Shown here piece after piece: positions 6,754 to 14,980 of a DNA stretch of 26,472 nt (positions are counted from its first letter, which is position 1; each line of letters opens with the position of its first letter). Below the pieces are notes generated by a model that saw only the letters and a list, made by a program, of their open reading frames with translations, did not search any database and had not been told where the DNA came from. The DNA lies in NCBI GenBank assembly GCA_036645575.1, contig JAVXNW010000027.1, positions 1 to 26,472 on the forward strand. The letters run 5' to 3'. Source of the DNA: JAVXNW01 sp036645575 (GTDB lineage: Bacteria; Bacillota; Clostridia; Christensenellales; Aristaeellaceae). A program made the translations under genes and the position numbers.

Positions 6754-8427
6754 ATGAAAAAAACGTGGAAAAGCGCGCTGGCAGCGCTCATTACCTTGGT
6801 ATTGTGCGTAGCGCCCGTCGCGGGCATGGCGCAGGGTACGGCACAGCTTGAGACAATTACCGTGGGCAACTTGACCTTTGCGCTGGGCGAGAACAAGGGC
6901 GCGGTGGACGCGTCCATCATCCTGCGCGCCGGGGCGGATTTGGAAAAGGAACAAGGGATATTGGACATTCAGGCAGTGGGCGGCGCAAACCAGATTGGGC
7001 GCATGCAATTTGCCTATCAGGGCGGCATGCTCAAGGGCGTGCTGGACGGACTGAAAAACGCCTACGGCATCACCAAGGACGAAATCGTCGAGATGTTTGG
7101 GCAGATGCAGGACGCGATGCTGGACGCGGCGCAGGCGCAGAACGAGGCGCAAGCGCAGAAGGACGAGGCCACGCAGCGCGCCGAAAGCAGCGGACAAGTG
7201 GACCCCGAGGCGCTTGAGCAGATGATGAGCGCGTACACCACGCTCCTTCAGACGGCGTCCGAGCTTCCGGCCGAGGGGAAAGTCAACGTGGTGCTTGGCG
7301 CAAAGATGGAAAAGGCGCTGGGCGAGAGCTATGTGCTGGGCACGGCCGACGAGGCATTTGACGTGCTGGGCGAAAAATACACGGGCAAGTCCTTCCACGC
7401 GACGATCGGCCTTCCCGAAATGGACAAGATCATCAAGCTTGCGTGCGACGAGGACAAAGACGTGAAGGCGTTCTATGACGCGTACTTTAACCTGATCAAC
7501 GAGGCCATGCCGGAGGGCGTCGAGGTGTACTCGATCGGCGAACTGTACGCGCAGGTGGGCATGCAGTTCAACGTGGACATCACCGGCTGGGAGGATGCGC
7601 AGAAGGAAAATATGCGCCTTGAGATGCTGTGCGACATGACCGCCACCCAAGAACAAGAAGGCGCGCCTGTGCAGATGAAGTTCCCGATGACGATTGAACT
7701 GAGCGAAAAAGACGGCCAGACGAAGATGGCGATGTCGATGGAGGTCGCGCAGGACGGCACCCTTATGCGCATGGGCATGAAGATGGACGGGCAGTCCGGC
7801 ACGGCGGGTCAAGTCGAGGGGATGAACATGGTATTTGACCTAGACGTCGCGCAGGGCGGTGAGACGGTGGGTCAGATGACCGTGGACGCGCGCTACGCGC
7901 TGGCCAACGACGGTGGCGAGACGGCCGACTTTGGCATGAAGCTAAGCGCAGCGGGCGCTGAGCTCATGGACGGGCGCGTCAGCTATGCGGGCACGCTGGT
8001 AGCGGGCGAGGGCACGACCGAGCGCGCGGGTCGCGTGACGGTGCGCGGGACGATGGCGCTAAACCCGGATGCGCTGGAAATCGGCTTTGACGTAGGCCAC
8101 AAGAGCGAGCCGATGACCGATCAGGCGTTTGAGGCAATCAATGTTCTGCCGATCATCAAGGTGACCGAGCTGGATGAAGAAAAGCTGGCCGCGCTGCGCA
8201 ACGAGGCGCAGGCTGTCGCCATCCGGGCTATGGGCGCGATTTTGCAGACGCCGGGCGTGGCCGAGATGCTCAGCGAGGCGTTCACCGATATGCAGACGCT
8301 GATGGCTTCGCAGGCCTTAACAACCAGCAATTATCAAGCGGACGACGCGGCCTACGGGCAGGACAGCGCCCTGGGGCTTGACGCGGGCAAATTGCTCGAC
8401 GCGGCAAAGGGCTTGAACAAGGCGTAA
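6754..8427 (+). CDS. Large exported protein of unknown function
   Basis: I do not recognise this family. The 557-residue protein begins with a standard signal peptide (MKKTWKSALAAL..., cleavage probably near AGMAQ, residues 24-28) and has no lipobox or later membrane segment. The mature part is acidic. Around residues 120-160 there is a Gln/Ala/Glu-rich stretch likely to be coiled coil (AQAQNEAQAQKDEATQ). Residues from about 200 on look like alternating beta strands with many Met and Gly residues. The C-terminal ~90 residues are helical. It sits between nfeD and floA, 89 bases after nfeD, which suggests an extracytoplasmic partner of the microdomain proteins, but that is inference from position. 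The ATG at 6754 is chosen for its spacing from GGGGGATGGA; an ATG at 6745 in the same frame is possible. Confidence 0.75.
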   Translation: MKKTWKSALAALITLVLCVAPVAGMAQGTAQLETITVGNLTFALGENKGAVDASIILRAGADLEKEQGILDIQAVGGANQIGRMQFAYQGGMLKGVLDGLKNAYGITKDEIVEMFGQMQDAMLDAAQAQNEAQAQKDEATQRAESSGQVDPEALEQMMSAYTTLLQTASELPAEGKVNVVLGAKMEKALGESYVLGTADEAFDVLGEKYTGKSFHATIGLPEMDKIIKLACDEDKDVKAFYDAYFNLINEAMPEGVEVYSIGELYAQVGMQFNVDITGWEDAQKENMRLEMLCDMTATQEQEGAPVQMKFPMTIELSEKDGQTKMAMSMEVAQDGTLMRMGMKMDGQSGTAGQVEGMNMVFDLDVAQGGETVGQMTVDARYALANDGGETADFGMKLSAAGAELMDGRVSYAGTLVAGEGTTERAGRVTVRGTMALNPDALEIGFDVGHKSEPMTDQAFEAINVLPIIKVTELDEEKLAALRNEAQAVAIRAMGAILQTPGVAEMLSEAFTDMQTLMASQALTTSNYQADDAAYGQDSALGLDAGKLLDAAKGLNKA

Positions 8428-8474
8428 ACCAAGGCTAAAGTGGTTATACTAAGACATATAGGAGGGCTCAACCT

Positions 8475-9476
8475 ATGTTAAGCGGCGGCACAATTGGAAT
8501 GATCCTGCTCATCATCGTGGCGATTATCTTCTTAATTTTCTTCTTTACCTTTGTTCCGGTGGGCCTGTGGATCTCCGCCATGGCGTCGGGCGTGCACATC
8601 AACATTGCGACGCTGATCGGAATGCGGTTCCGCCGCATCAACCCGGCGCGCATCGTGCTTCCGCTGATCAAAGCGACCAAGGCGGGTCTCACGGTCAACA
8701 TGAACGAGATGGAGGCGCACGTGCTGGCTGGCGGCAACGTCGATCGCGTGATCAACGCGCTGATCGCGGCGCAGGCGGCCAACATCCCGCTGGGCTTTGA
8801 CAACTGCCGCGCGATCGACCTGGCGGGTCGCGACGTGTTGCAGGCGGTGCAGATGTCGGTCAACCCCAAGGTCATTGAGACGCCGGTCGTCGCCGCGATC
8901 GCCAAGGACGGCATCGAGCTGCGCGCCAAGGCGCGCGTGACCGTTCGCGCCAACATCGAGCGCTTGGTCGGCGGCGCGGGCGAGGAGACCATCATCGCGC
9001 GCGTCGGCGAGGGCATTGTGACCACCGTTGGCTCCTCGGCGACCCACAAGGCGGTGCTTGAAAACCCCGACCTGATCAGCCGAACCGTGCTGGCCAAGGG
9101 CCTTGACGCGGGCACCGCGTTTGAAATCCTGTCCATCGACATCGCGGACGTGGACGTGGGGCGCAACGTGGGCGCGCAGTTGCAGATGGATCAGGCCGAG
9201 GCCGATCGCCGCATTGCGCAGGCCAAGGCGGAGGAGCGCCGCGCAATGGCCGTCGCGCACGAGCAGGAGATGAAGGCCAGCGTTCAGGAGATGCGCGCCA
9301 AGGTGGTCGAGGCCGAGGCGGAGATCCCCAGGGCCATCGCCAAGGCGCTCACCGAAGGGAAATTGGGCGTCATGGACTACTACCAGATGCAAAACGTGAT
9401 GAGCGACACCAAGATGCGCGAGTCGATCGCTGAGTCCGGAACGCCCGCGCCCGAGGCGCAGCTGCACGACAAGTGA
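8475..9476 (+). CDS. floA: Flotillin-like protein FloA
   Basis: Scaffold protein of membrane microdomains. The 333-residue protein has an N-terminal membrane hairpin (about residues 5-35, IIVAIIFLIFFFTF), then an SPFH domain with the FloA-typical stretches FRRINPARIV, NVDRVINALIAA and SVNPKVIETP, and a long Glu/Ala/Arg coiled coil near residues 230-290 (DQAEADRRIAQAKAEERRA). The end (GVMDYYQMQN) matches the family. The ribosome site AGGAGGG lies 8 bases before the ATG. A TATACT at 8445-8450 could be an internal -10 box, but no good -35 stands at the right distance. In Bacillus the order is nfeD-floA-yqfB; here an exported protein lies between nfeD and floA. Confidence 0.95.
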   Translation: MLSGGTIGMILLIIVAIIFLIFFFTFVPVGLWISAMASGVHINIATLIGMRFRRINPARIVLPLIKATKAGLTVNMNEMEAHVLAGGNVDRVINALIAAQAANIPLGFDNCRAIDLAGRDVLQAVQMSVNPKVIETPVVAAIAKDGIELRAKARVTVRANIERLVGGAGEETIIARVGEGIVTTVGSSATHKAVLENPDLISRTVLAKGLDAGTAFEILSIDIADVDVGRNVGAQLQMDQAEADRRIAQAKAEERRAMAVAHEQEMKASVQEMRAKVVEAEAEIPRAIAKALTEGKLGVMDYYQMQNVMSDTKMRESIAESGTPAPEAQLHDK

Positions 9477-9503
9477 TCCGCGCAGAAGTAAGGAGGTGAC
9501 GCC

Positions 9504-10076
9504 ATGGAAGGTCTGATTGCTGTTATCGCCGTCGCGTGGATTGTCATCAGCGTGATCTCATCGGGCGTCAAAGGCGCGAGGAAGGGCGCGGCGCGGGACA
9601 ACGAAAAGACACAGCCCCCGCAAAAGGCGCGAAAGGTGACCCCGCAACCCAAATCCACCATCTGGACGCAGATAACCGAAATGATGGAGGAGGGCGCGAA
9701 GGATGAGGGCGCGGTGCGCGAAACCGTGACAAGCGAGGGCATGAGCCGCGCGGACGCGGTGCGCGAAACCGTGACAAGCGAGGGCATGAGCCGCGAGGAC
9801 GCGGGCTGCCTTGGCGGATCGATCGAGCACACGCAGCACGAGGGCGGAACATTGCAGGGACTGGATCGCGAGATGCCGTCCGACCGCTATCAGGCGTCGA
9901 GCACCCAAAAGGAAAAGGTGCGCGTCGCGCGGCGTGCGAACGTGGAAAACAGCCCGAGCATTGTGCAAAAAGCCAAGGAAGAATCAGCGTTGTCGGCTGC
10001 GCCATTTGCGGTGTCGGCGGAAGACATGCGCCGCGCAAATGCGACGAGGCGCAAACGGATAAACACGAATGGATAG
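9504..10076 (+). CDS. Small membrane-anchored protein with an internal repeat
   Basis: Not recognised as a family. The 190-residue protein has one N-terminal membrane segment (LIAVIAVAWIVISVISSG) followed by basic residues, so the remainder is predicted cytoplasmic. It is hydrophilic and probably disordered. A 15-residue segment (AVRETVTSEGMSRAD) occurs twice in tandem at about residues 70-99, and a third partial trace may follow. The last residues are strongly basic (ATRRKRINTNG). A very good ribosome site (GGAGGTG) precedes the ATG, and the gene follows floA by 27 bases, so it belongs to the nfeD-floA operon and occupies the place of yqfB in Bacillus, without visible similarity to it. Confidence 0.75.
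   Translation: MEGLIAVIAVAWIVISVISSGVKGARKGAARDNEKTQPPQKARKVTPQPKSTIWTQITEMMEEGAKDEGAVRETVTSEGMSRADAVRETVTSEGMSREDAGCLGGSIEHTQHEGGTLQGLDREMPSDRYQASSTQKEKVRVARRANVENSPSIVQKAKEESALSAAPFAVSAEDMRRANATRRKRINTNG
9711..9800 (+). repeat. 45-bp direct repeat inside a coding region
   Basis: Two adjacent 45-bp copies (9711-9755 and 9756-9800) differ at one base (c or a, at 9751 and 9796). The length keeps the reading frame and duplicates a 15-residue segment. The near identity suggests a recent duplication or slippage event. Confidence 0.9.
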
Positions 10077-10077
10077 G

Positions 10078-10098
10078 CGAAGGCGCGAAAGGCCTTCG
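10078..10098 (+). terminator. Possible weak terminator after the floA operon
   Basis: CGAAGGC (10078-10084) pairs with GCCTTCG (10092-10098) around a 7-base loop, directly after the stop codon. No T run follows, so it may only stabilise the transcript end or do nothing. Confidence 0.25.
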
Positions 10099-10159
10099 AG
10101 GGATGGGTCTATATTGGGGCGGGCGCGGGGTGTGAAGCGCAGGATGTGGAGGGCAATTG

Positions 10160-11548
10160 ATGGTTGACAGGCAGGCATGTGAGCGCGCGCTGAGTTGCGC
10201 GCTACAAAAGGGCGGAGATTTTGCGGAGATCTATTTTGAGGACGCGCTTTCAGGCAACCTCGTGATGCGGGACGGCGCGATTGACACCGCGACGACCGAA
10301 CGCACGCACGGCGCGGGCATTCAGGTGTACTGCGGGTTGAACTCGGTGTATGTGCACACCTGCGACACGACGCCCGGCGGGCTTGCGCGCGCGGCGGCGC
10401 AGGCGGCGGACGCCATTGGGCAGGCGCGCGCGACCGGGGCGGACATCACGCTTTGCGCGCGGGAAAATGGGCGCGACCTGCACGAGGCGCTGATCCTGCC
10501 GGAGGATACGCCGGGCGCGACCAAGGTGGAGATATTGCGCGCGGCGCACGACGCGGCCAAGGGCTTTGATCCGCTGATTGCGCAGGCGCAGGCGCGGCTG
10601 ATGGACGAGGACAAGCGGGTGGTCATCTGCAACTCGGACGGCCTGTTCACGACCGACCGGCGCACGCGCGTGCGGCTGGCGATTCAGGCGATCGCCTCGG
10701 CGAATGGGGAGAACCAGATCGGCTTTGACGGGCCGGGCGCGCTGTCGGGATATGAGCTGTTCGAGCACATCGACGTGACGGCGTGCGCGCGTCAGGCGGC
10801 CGGGACGGCGATCACGATGCTCAAGGCGGAGCAGTGTCCGGCGGGCGAGATGCCGGTGGTGATCGACAACGGCTTTGGCGGCGTCATATTCCACGAGGCG
10901 TGCGGGCATTCGCTGGAGGCGACCGCGATCGCGCTGGGCAACAGCGAGTTTTGCGGAAAGCTCGGGCAAAAGATCGCGTCGGACGTGGTGACCGCGGTGG
11001 ACGACGGCACCATTCCGGGCGCGTGGGGCTCGATCAACATCGACGATGAGGGGACGCCCGCCGGCAAGCTCACGCTGATTGAAAACGGCGTCTTGAAGGG
11101 CTATATGGTGGACAGGCTGAATGGGCGCAGGATGGGCATGGCCCCGACCGGGAGCGCGCGCCGCCAGTCCTATGCCTACGCGCCCACGTCGCGCATGCGC
11201 AACACCTTTATCGCGCCGGGCGAAACAGAGGACGACGAGATCATTCGCACGATGGGCGACGGGCTGTACGCGCGCCGGATGGGCGGAGGATCGGTTAATC
11301 CCGTCACCGGCGAATTTAATTTCTCGGTGAGCGAGGGGTACCTTGTGAAGGATGGGCGCATCCTAAAGCCGGTGCGCGGCGCGACGCTGATCGGGCGCGG
11401 GGCGCAGGTACTCATGCTGATTGACCGCGTGGGCAAGAACTTGGCGCTGGCGGAGGGCATGTGCGGCTCGATCAGCGGCTCGGTTCCGGTGTGCGTGGGT
11501 CAGCCGATGATTCGGGTCAGTCGCATGACCGTGGGAGGGCGAAAGTGA
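10160..11548 (+). CDS. tldD: TldD family metalloprotease subunit
   Basis: Catalytic half of the TldD/TldE heterodimeric zinc protease, known in other bacteria for processing modified peptides and degrading unfolded peptides in the cytoplasm. The 462-residue protein carries HEACGH at residues 245-250, the HExxxH zinc motif, and a Cys near residue 435 (GMCGSISGSVPV) in the place of the third ligand. The family's GGGSVNPVTGEFNF stretch is present near residue 380. The ATG at 10160 follows GGAGGG by 6 bases. The stop overlaps the next ATG (TGATG), so TldE is translated in a coupled manner. No peptide precursor or modification gene is visible nearby, so the substrate is unknown. Confidence 0.94.
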   Translation: MVDRQACERALSCALQKGGDFAEIYFEDALSGNLVMRDGAIDTATTERTHGAGIQVYCGLNSVYVHTCDTTPGGLARAAAQAADAIGQARATGADITLCARENGRDLHEALILPEDTPGATKVEILRAAHDAAKGFDPLIAQAQARLMDEDKRVVICNSDGLFTTDRRTRVRLAIQAIASANGENQIGFDGPGALSGYELFEHIDVTACARQAAGTAITMLKAEQCPAGEMPVVIDNGFGGVIFHEACGHSLEATAIALGNSEFCGKLGQKIASDVVTAVDDGTIPGAWGSINIDDEGTPAGKLTLIENGVLKGYMVDRLNGRRMGMAPTGSARRQSYAYAPTSRMRNTFIAPGETEDDEIIRTMGDGLYARRMGGGSVNPVTGEFNFSVSEGYLVKDGRILKPVRGATLIGRGAQVLMLIDRVGKNLALAEGMCGSISGSVPVCVGQPMIRVSRMTVGGRK

Positions 11549-12909
11549 TGGAGATAGCGCAGTTTTTGAAGCGATTGTTTGAAGACGCGCAGGCGGCCGG
11601 GTTTGAGGACGCCGAGGCGTTTTACGTGCAGGGCGAGTCGTTTGAGGCCTCGGTACACGAAGGCGAGATTCACACCTACGACGTCTCAACCACCATTGGG
11701 CTGGGCTTTCGGGGGGCGTTTTTGGGCAAGATGGGCTACGCCGCGACGCAGGTATTGGACGAATCGGCGCTCAAACAGCTGATCGCGGGCGCAAAGACCA
11801 ACGCGCGGCTGATCGAAAGCAGCGATCCCATCTGCCTGTTTGCGGGAAGCGAGCGCTATCCGCAGGTTTCAAGCGCGGGGAAGGCGCTTTCAGGCGTGAG
11901 CGCCGCGCGCAAGCTGGAAGTGGTGCTGGCGCTTGAAAAGGCCGCGCTCAAGGTGGACGCGCGGGTGAGCAAGCTCAGCGATTGCGGCATCTTTGCCGCG
12001 ACCGGGCTTCAGCGAATCGCCAACACGAAGGGACTTGACGTCTGCTTTGAGGATGGCGGCGCGGGGCTGTACGTTTCGCCGATTGCGCGCGCGGGCGAGC
12101 AGGTCAATTCCGCGATGAAGTTCGTCTACGCGGATAATGTGGATCACTTTGACGTGGATGCGCTGGCGCGCGAGGCGGTGAGCGAGGCGGTGGACGGACT
12201 GGGCGCCGAGCCGGTCGCCTCGGGCGACTACCCCATCGCGTTTCGAAACGACGCGGCTGCGGCGCTCCTTCAGACATTCCTGAACGTCTTCAGCGGCGAC
12301 GCGGCGCAGAAGGGGCTGTCGCTGCTCAAGGACCGCGAGGGCGAGCAGATCGCCAGCGCGTGCGTGACGCTGATGGACGATCCGCTGCTTCCGGGCGGGC
12401 GCAGCAGCGTGCCGTTTGACGCGGAGGGCGTCGCCACGTTTGAAAAGGCGGTCGTCACAGACGGAAAACTGCTCACACTATTGCACAACCTGAACACCGC
12501 CGCGAAAAAAGGCGTTCAGACGACCGGCAACGCGGCGCGCGGCTCCTATGCGGCCAAGGTATCGGTCGCGCCCACCAACTTCTACCTAAAGCCCGGGGCG
12601 TGCGACCTGGATGGGCTGCTTTCCCAAATGGGCGAGGGCCTCTTGATCACCGACGTGCAGGGTCTGCACGCGGGCGCAAACGCCATCACGGGCGATTTTT
12701 CGCTGGGCGCGAAGGGCTACCTGGTCGCGGGCGGAAAACTGGATCGCGCGGTCGCGGGCATTACCGTGGCGGGCAACTTCTTTGACTGGCTCAAGGCGAT
12801 CGAGGCAGTCGGAAGCGACTTGTGGTTTGGCCTGCCCGGCGCCAGCACCGTGGGAAGCCCGAGCGTGCTGGCCGGCAAAATGAAGGTCGCCGGGGCGCTC
12901 ACGCGTTAA
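11548..12909 (+). CDS. tldE: TldE/PmbA family protease subunit
   Basis: Partner of TldD, homologous to it but without the zinc motif. The 453-residue protein has family segments such as SFEASVHEGEIHTYDVST near the N terminus, RSSVPFDAEGVAT in the middle, and a C-terminal block with NFYLKPG, LLITDVQGLHAGANAITGDFSLGAKGYLV and the ending VAGNFFDWLKAIEAVGSDL. No HExxxH is present, as expected for TldE. The ATG overlaps the tldD stop by one base, and GGGAGGGCG stands upstream inside tldD. Together the two genes make the full heterodimer. Confidence 0.94.
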   Translation: MEIAQFLKRLFEDAQAAGFEDAEAFYVQGESFEASVHEGEIHTYDVSTTIGLGFRGAFLGKMGYAATQVLDESALKQLIAGAKTNARLIESSDPICLFAGSERYPQVSSAGKALSGVSAARKLEVVLALEKAALKVDARVSKLSDCGIFAATGLQRIANTKGLDVCFEDGGAGLYVSPIARAGEQVNSAMKFVYADNVDHFDVDALAREAVSEAVDGLGAEPVASGDYPIAFRNDAAAALLQTFLNVFSGDAAQKGLSLLKDREGEQIASACVTLMDDPLLPGGRSSVPFDAEGVATFEKAVVTDGKLLTLLHNLNTAAKKGVQTTGNAARGSYAAKVSVAPTNFYLKPGACDLDGLLSQMGEGLLITDVQGLHAGANAITGDFSLGAKGYLVAGGKLDRAVAGITVAGNFFDWLKAIEAVGSDLWFGLPGASTVGSPSVLAGKMKVAGALTR

Positions 12910-12979
12910 GAAGCGCCGCCGCGCCCGTTATGCCAGCACTTTCCATGGCGCGGTGCGATAATTCTTTACAGGTACGGAT

Positions 12980-13008
12980 TTGCTTTTTATTCATACAGGC
13001 GCTATAAT
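12980..13008 (+). promoter_or_regulatory. Promoter of the LCP gene
   Basis: -10 TATAAT (13003-13008) is perfect; -35 TTGCTT (12980-12985) stands 17 bases before it. Transcription would start near 13015, and the first in-frame start with a ribosome site is the GTG at 13046. Confidence 0.7.
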
Positions 13009-13045
13009 GTTGTGAGTAACATCCGTGAATAAGGAGCTAAAAGAT

Positions 13046-14293
13046 GTGAGTAATCGTGGATATAATGGCAGGCGGCGAAAAAGGCGCATTACGGGGCGAT
13101 TTTACGCTTTTCTAACAGTTGTGCTGGTGCTTTGCATCTTTGTGGGCGTGCTGATTTCCAACAACAACCGCAAGGCGCAGCAGCGGGCGAGCACCTTTAC
13201 GCCGGCGGTTCAGGCAAATACCAACGTGGTGATTCCCGCCCCGACCGTTCCGCCGGTCAGCCAAGCGGCGACCGATCCGGTCGCGCCGGCGAATCCCGCG
13301 GCGGACCTGAGCGCGAACGACGCGGCGCAGACCGGAAGCGACACAAATTCGATCGACGCGCTGATGCAAAGCGACGAGGAACTGGCGCCGGTATCCGAGG
13401 ACGAGAAGGTCAACGTGACCGACCTTGCGGTGACGCCGGGCTTGTCAGACGAGTGGCGCAACATCCTGCTGTTGGGCACCGACGCGCGCGACGTCACCAA
13501 GGTTGAGCGCATCGACACCATCATGATCGCCTCCATCAACGTAAAGAACGGCCGCGTCAAGATGGTCAGCATCATGCGTGACTTGGTCGTGCCGGTCGAG
13601 ACCAAGAAGGGCGTCAAGGAGATGAAGGTCAACGCCATTCCCAACTACGGCGGGGCGGATTTGGTCATGAAGACCATCAACCAGCTCTTTGGCATGAACA
13701 TCACCGAATACGTGATGGTCAACTTCGCCTCCTTCCAGAAGGTGGTCGACATCTTGGGCGGCGTGCGCGTGGACGTGTCGGCCGAGGAAATGGCCCAGAT
13801 CAACATTTCGCTGGGCGAGCAGGCCAAGGCCGCAGGCTATGACCAGCAGGAATTTCTGGCCAAGAAGGACGAGATGATGCTCAAGACGTTCGGGAACGAC
13901 ACGCTGCTGACGGGGATTCAGGCACTGGGCTATAGCCGCATCCGTCACGTGGGCGCGGGCGACTACCAGCGCGTCGAGCGCCAGCGCGCAGTGCTCGACT
14001 CGATCTTGAAAAAGGTTCAGGAGGACGCCAACGCGGTTCAGCTGATGCAGTTGGCCAGCGCCATGTGGGGCGAGCTTTCGACCAACATCAACCTGATGAA
14101 CGCGGTCAGCATTGCGACCACCGTCATCAAAAACGGCGCGACCAAGCTCGACATGCAGTGGCGCATCCCCGGCAAGGACGAAAACGGTCAGGCGACATTC
14201 AAAGGCGAGGTTCGAAAAGGCGTCTCCGCGCTGTGGGATTGCGACTTTGAGACCAACAAGCGCCGCTTGCACACCTTTATCTACGAGAGCTGA
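13046..14293 (+). CDS. LytR-CpsA-Psr family cell-wall polymer ligase
   Basis: LCP proteins attach teichoic acids or capsular polymers to peptidoglycan on the outer face of the membrane. The 415-residue protein has a basic cytoplasmic start (RGYNGRRRKRR), one membrane helix (about residues 18-40), a Pro/Ala/Thr-rich linker of about 90 residues, then the LCP domain from near residue 130: NILLLGTDAR, RIDTIMIASIN, VKMVSIMRDLVVPV, NYGGADLVMKTINQLFG and SRIRHVGAGDYQRVERQRAVL, with the conserved Asp and Arg residues that bind the pyrophosphate lipid. The GTG at 13046 is chosen because AAGGAG lies 9 bases upstream; a GTG at 13025 lacks a ribosome site. It is transcribed alone from its own promoter and ends at a strong terminator. 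Confidence 0.9.
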   Translation: MSNRGYNGRRRKRRITGRFYAFLTVVLVLCIFVGVLISNNNRKAQQRASTFTPAVQANTNVVIPAPTVPPVSQAATDPVAPANPAADLSANDAAQTGSDTNSIDALMQSDEELAPVSEDEKVNVTDLAVTPGLSDEWRNILLLGTDARDVTKVERIDTIMIASINVKNGRVKMVSIMRDLVVPVETKKGVKEMKVNAIPNYGGADLVMKTINQLFGMNITEYVMVNFASFQKVVDILGGVRVDVSAEEMAQINISLGEQAKAAGYDQQEFLAKKDEMMLKTFGNDTLLTGIQALGYSRIRHVGAGDYQRVERQRAVLDSILKKVQEDANAVQLMQLASAMWGELSTNINLMNAVSIATTVIKNGATKLDMQWRIPGKDENGQATFKGEVRKGVSALWDCDFETNKRRLHTFIYES

Positions 14294-14313
14294 CCGACGG
14301 AACCCCAAAAATG

Positions 14314-14371
14314 GGCTGCCGCGCAAGTCAAATCCGACACGTTCGGAACTTGCGCGGCAGCCTGATTTTTT
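14314..14371. terminator. Strong bidirectional terminator
   Basis: A perfect 15-bp inverted repeat (14314-14328 with 14348-14362) encloses a smaller hairpin (TCCGA/TCGGA). On the plus strand it is followed by TGATTTTTT; on the minus strand by ATTTTTGGGG. It lies between the converging LCP and HAD genes and can serve both. Confidence 0.88.
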
Positions 14372-14404
14372 GGAGGAAAATGGTCAAGGCAGATCGCGGG
14401 GGAT

Positions 14405-14977
14405 CTAGGCGCTGGCGGGGGGCCAGGGCGTGATGCGGTCGCCGGTAACGAGATGGGCTTCTTGGGCCAGGCGCGCCATCGGGGCATCGGAGAGCGAATC
14501 GGAGTAGAAGCAAAAGGGCGCGCCGGAAAGGCCGCTTGCGCGGTACCTGCGCACCTTCTCTTCGCCGTGGCAGTTCTCGCCCTCGTACAGCCCCGTCCGG
14601 GGATCGACGCGCGAGGCGATGAGCTTGACGCCCAACCTGTCGCACGCGGGGCGCAGCAGGAACTCGGGCGACGCGGAGATGACGAGGTCGCTGGGCTGCT
14701 TTTGCCTGATATACCAGCCCTTGACGCGGGGAAAATCCCGCTGCCAGAAATCCGACAGCGCCGCGTCCAGGTCGGCCACGCGGGGGAAGATCGCCTGGTA
14801 GAGCGCCTGCTTGGCCTGCGTCTTTGAAATCGCGCCCAGCGCCATCTTCAAAAACGCCCATGCCACGCGCGGCGCGCGCAGGGCGAGCGCCTTGTGCCGC
14901 TTCAAGAGAAACAGCACAAAGCGCTCGGTCGAGTCGCCGTCAAAGAGGGTCTTGTCAAAATCGTAGATCGCGCGCAT
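14405..14977 (-). CDS. HAD-superfamily IB phosphatase (SerB/PgpC-like)
   Basis: A 190-residue phosphohydrolase. Motif I is DFDKT (Asp6 nucleophile, Asp8), motif II ISAS (near residue 100), the Lys motif is CHGEEKV, and motif IV is YSDSLSDAPM. A helical cap lies between motifs I and II. This is the IB subclass that includes phosphoserine phosphatase and PgpC-type lipid phosphatases; the CHGEEKVRR stretch and DFDKT resemble the latter group more. It begins 3 bases after the serS stop, with only a weak ribosome site, so it depends on serS translation and on the serine T-box. Phosphoserine phosphatase activity is possible in this context but is not shown by the sequence. Confidence 0.8.
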   Translation of the reverse strand: MRAIYDFDKTLFDGDSTERFVLFLLKRHKALALRAPRVAWAFLKMALGAISKTQAKQALYQAIFPRVADLDAALSDFWQRDFPRVKGWYIRQKQPSDLVISASPEFLLRPACDRLGVKLIASRVDPRTGLYEGENCHGEEKVRRYRASGLSGAPFCFYSDSLSDAPMARLAQEAHLVTGDRITPWPPASA

Positions 14978-14980
14978 GGC

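Noticed and set aside
12919..12953. Terminator after tldE
   Set aside because: CCGCGCC pairs with GGCGCGG, but the loop is 21 bases and no T run follows.
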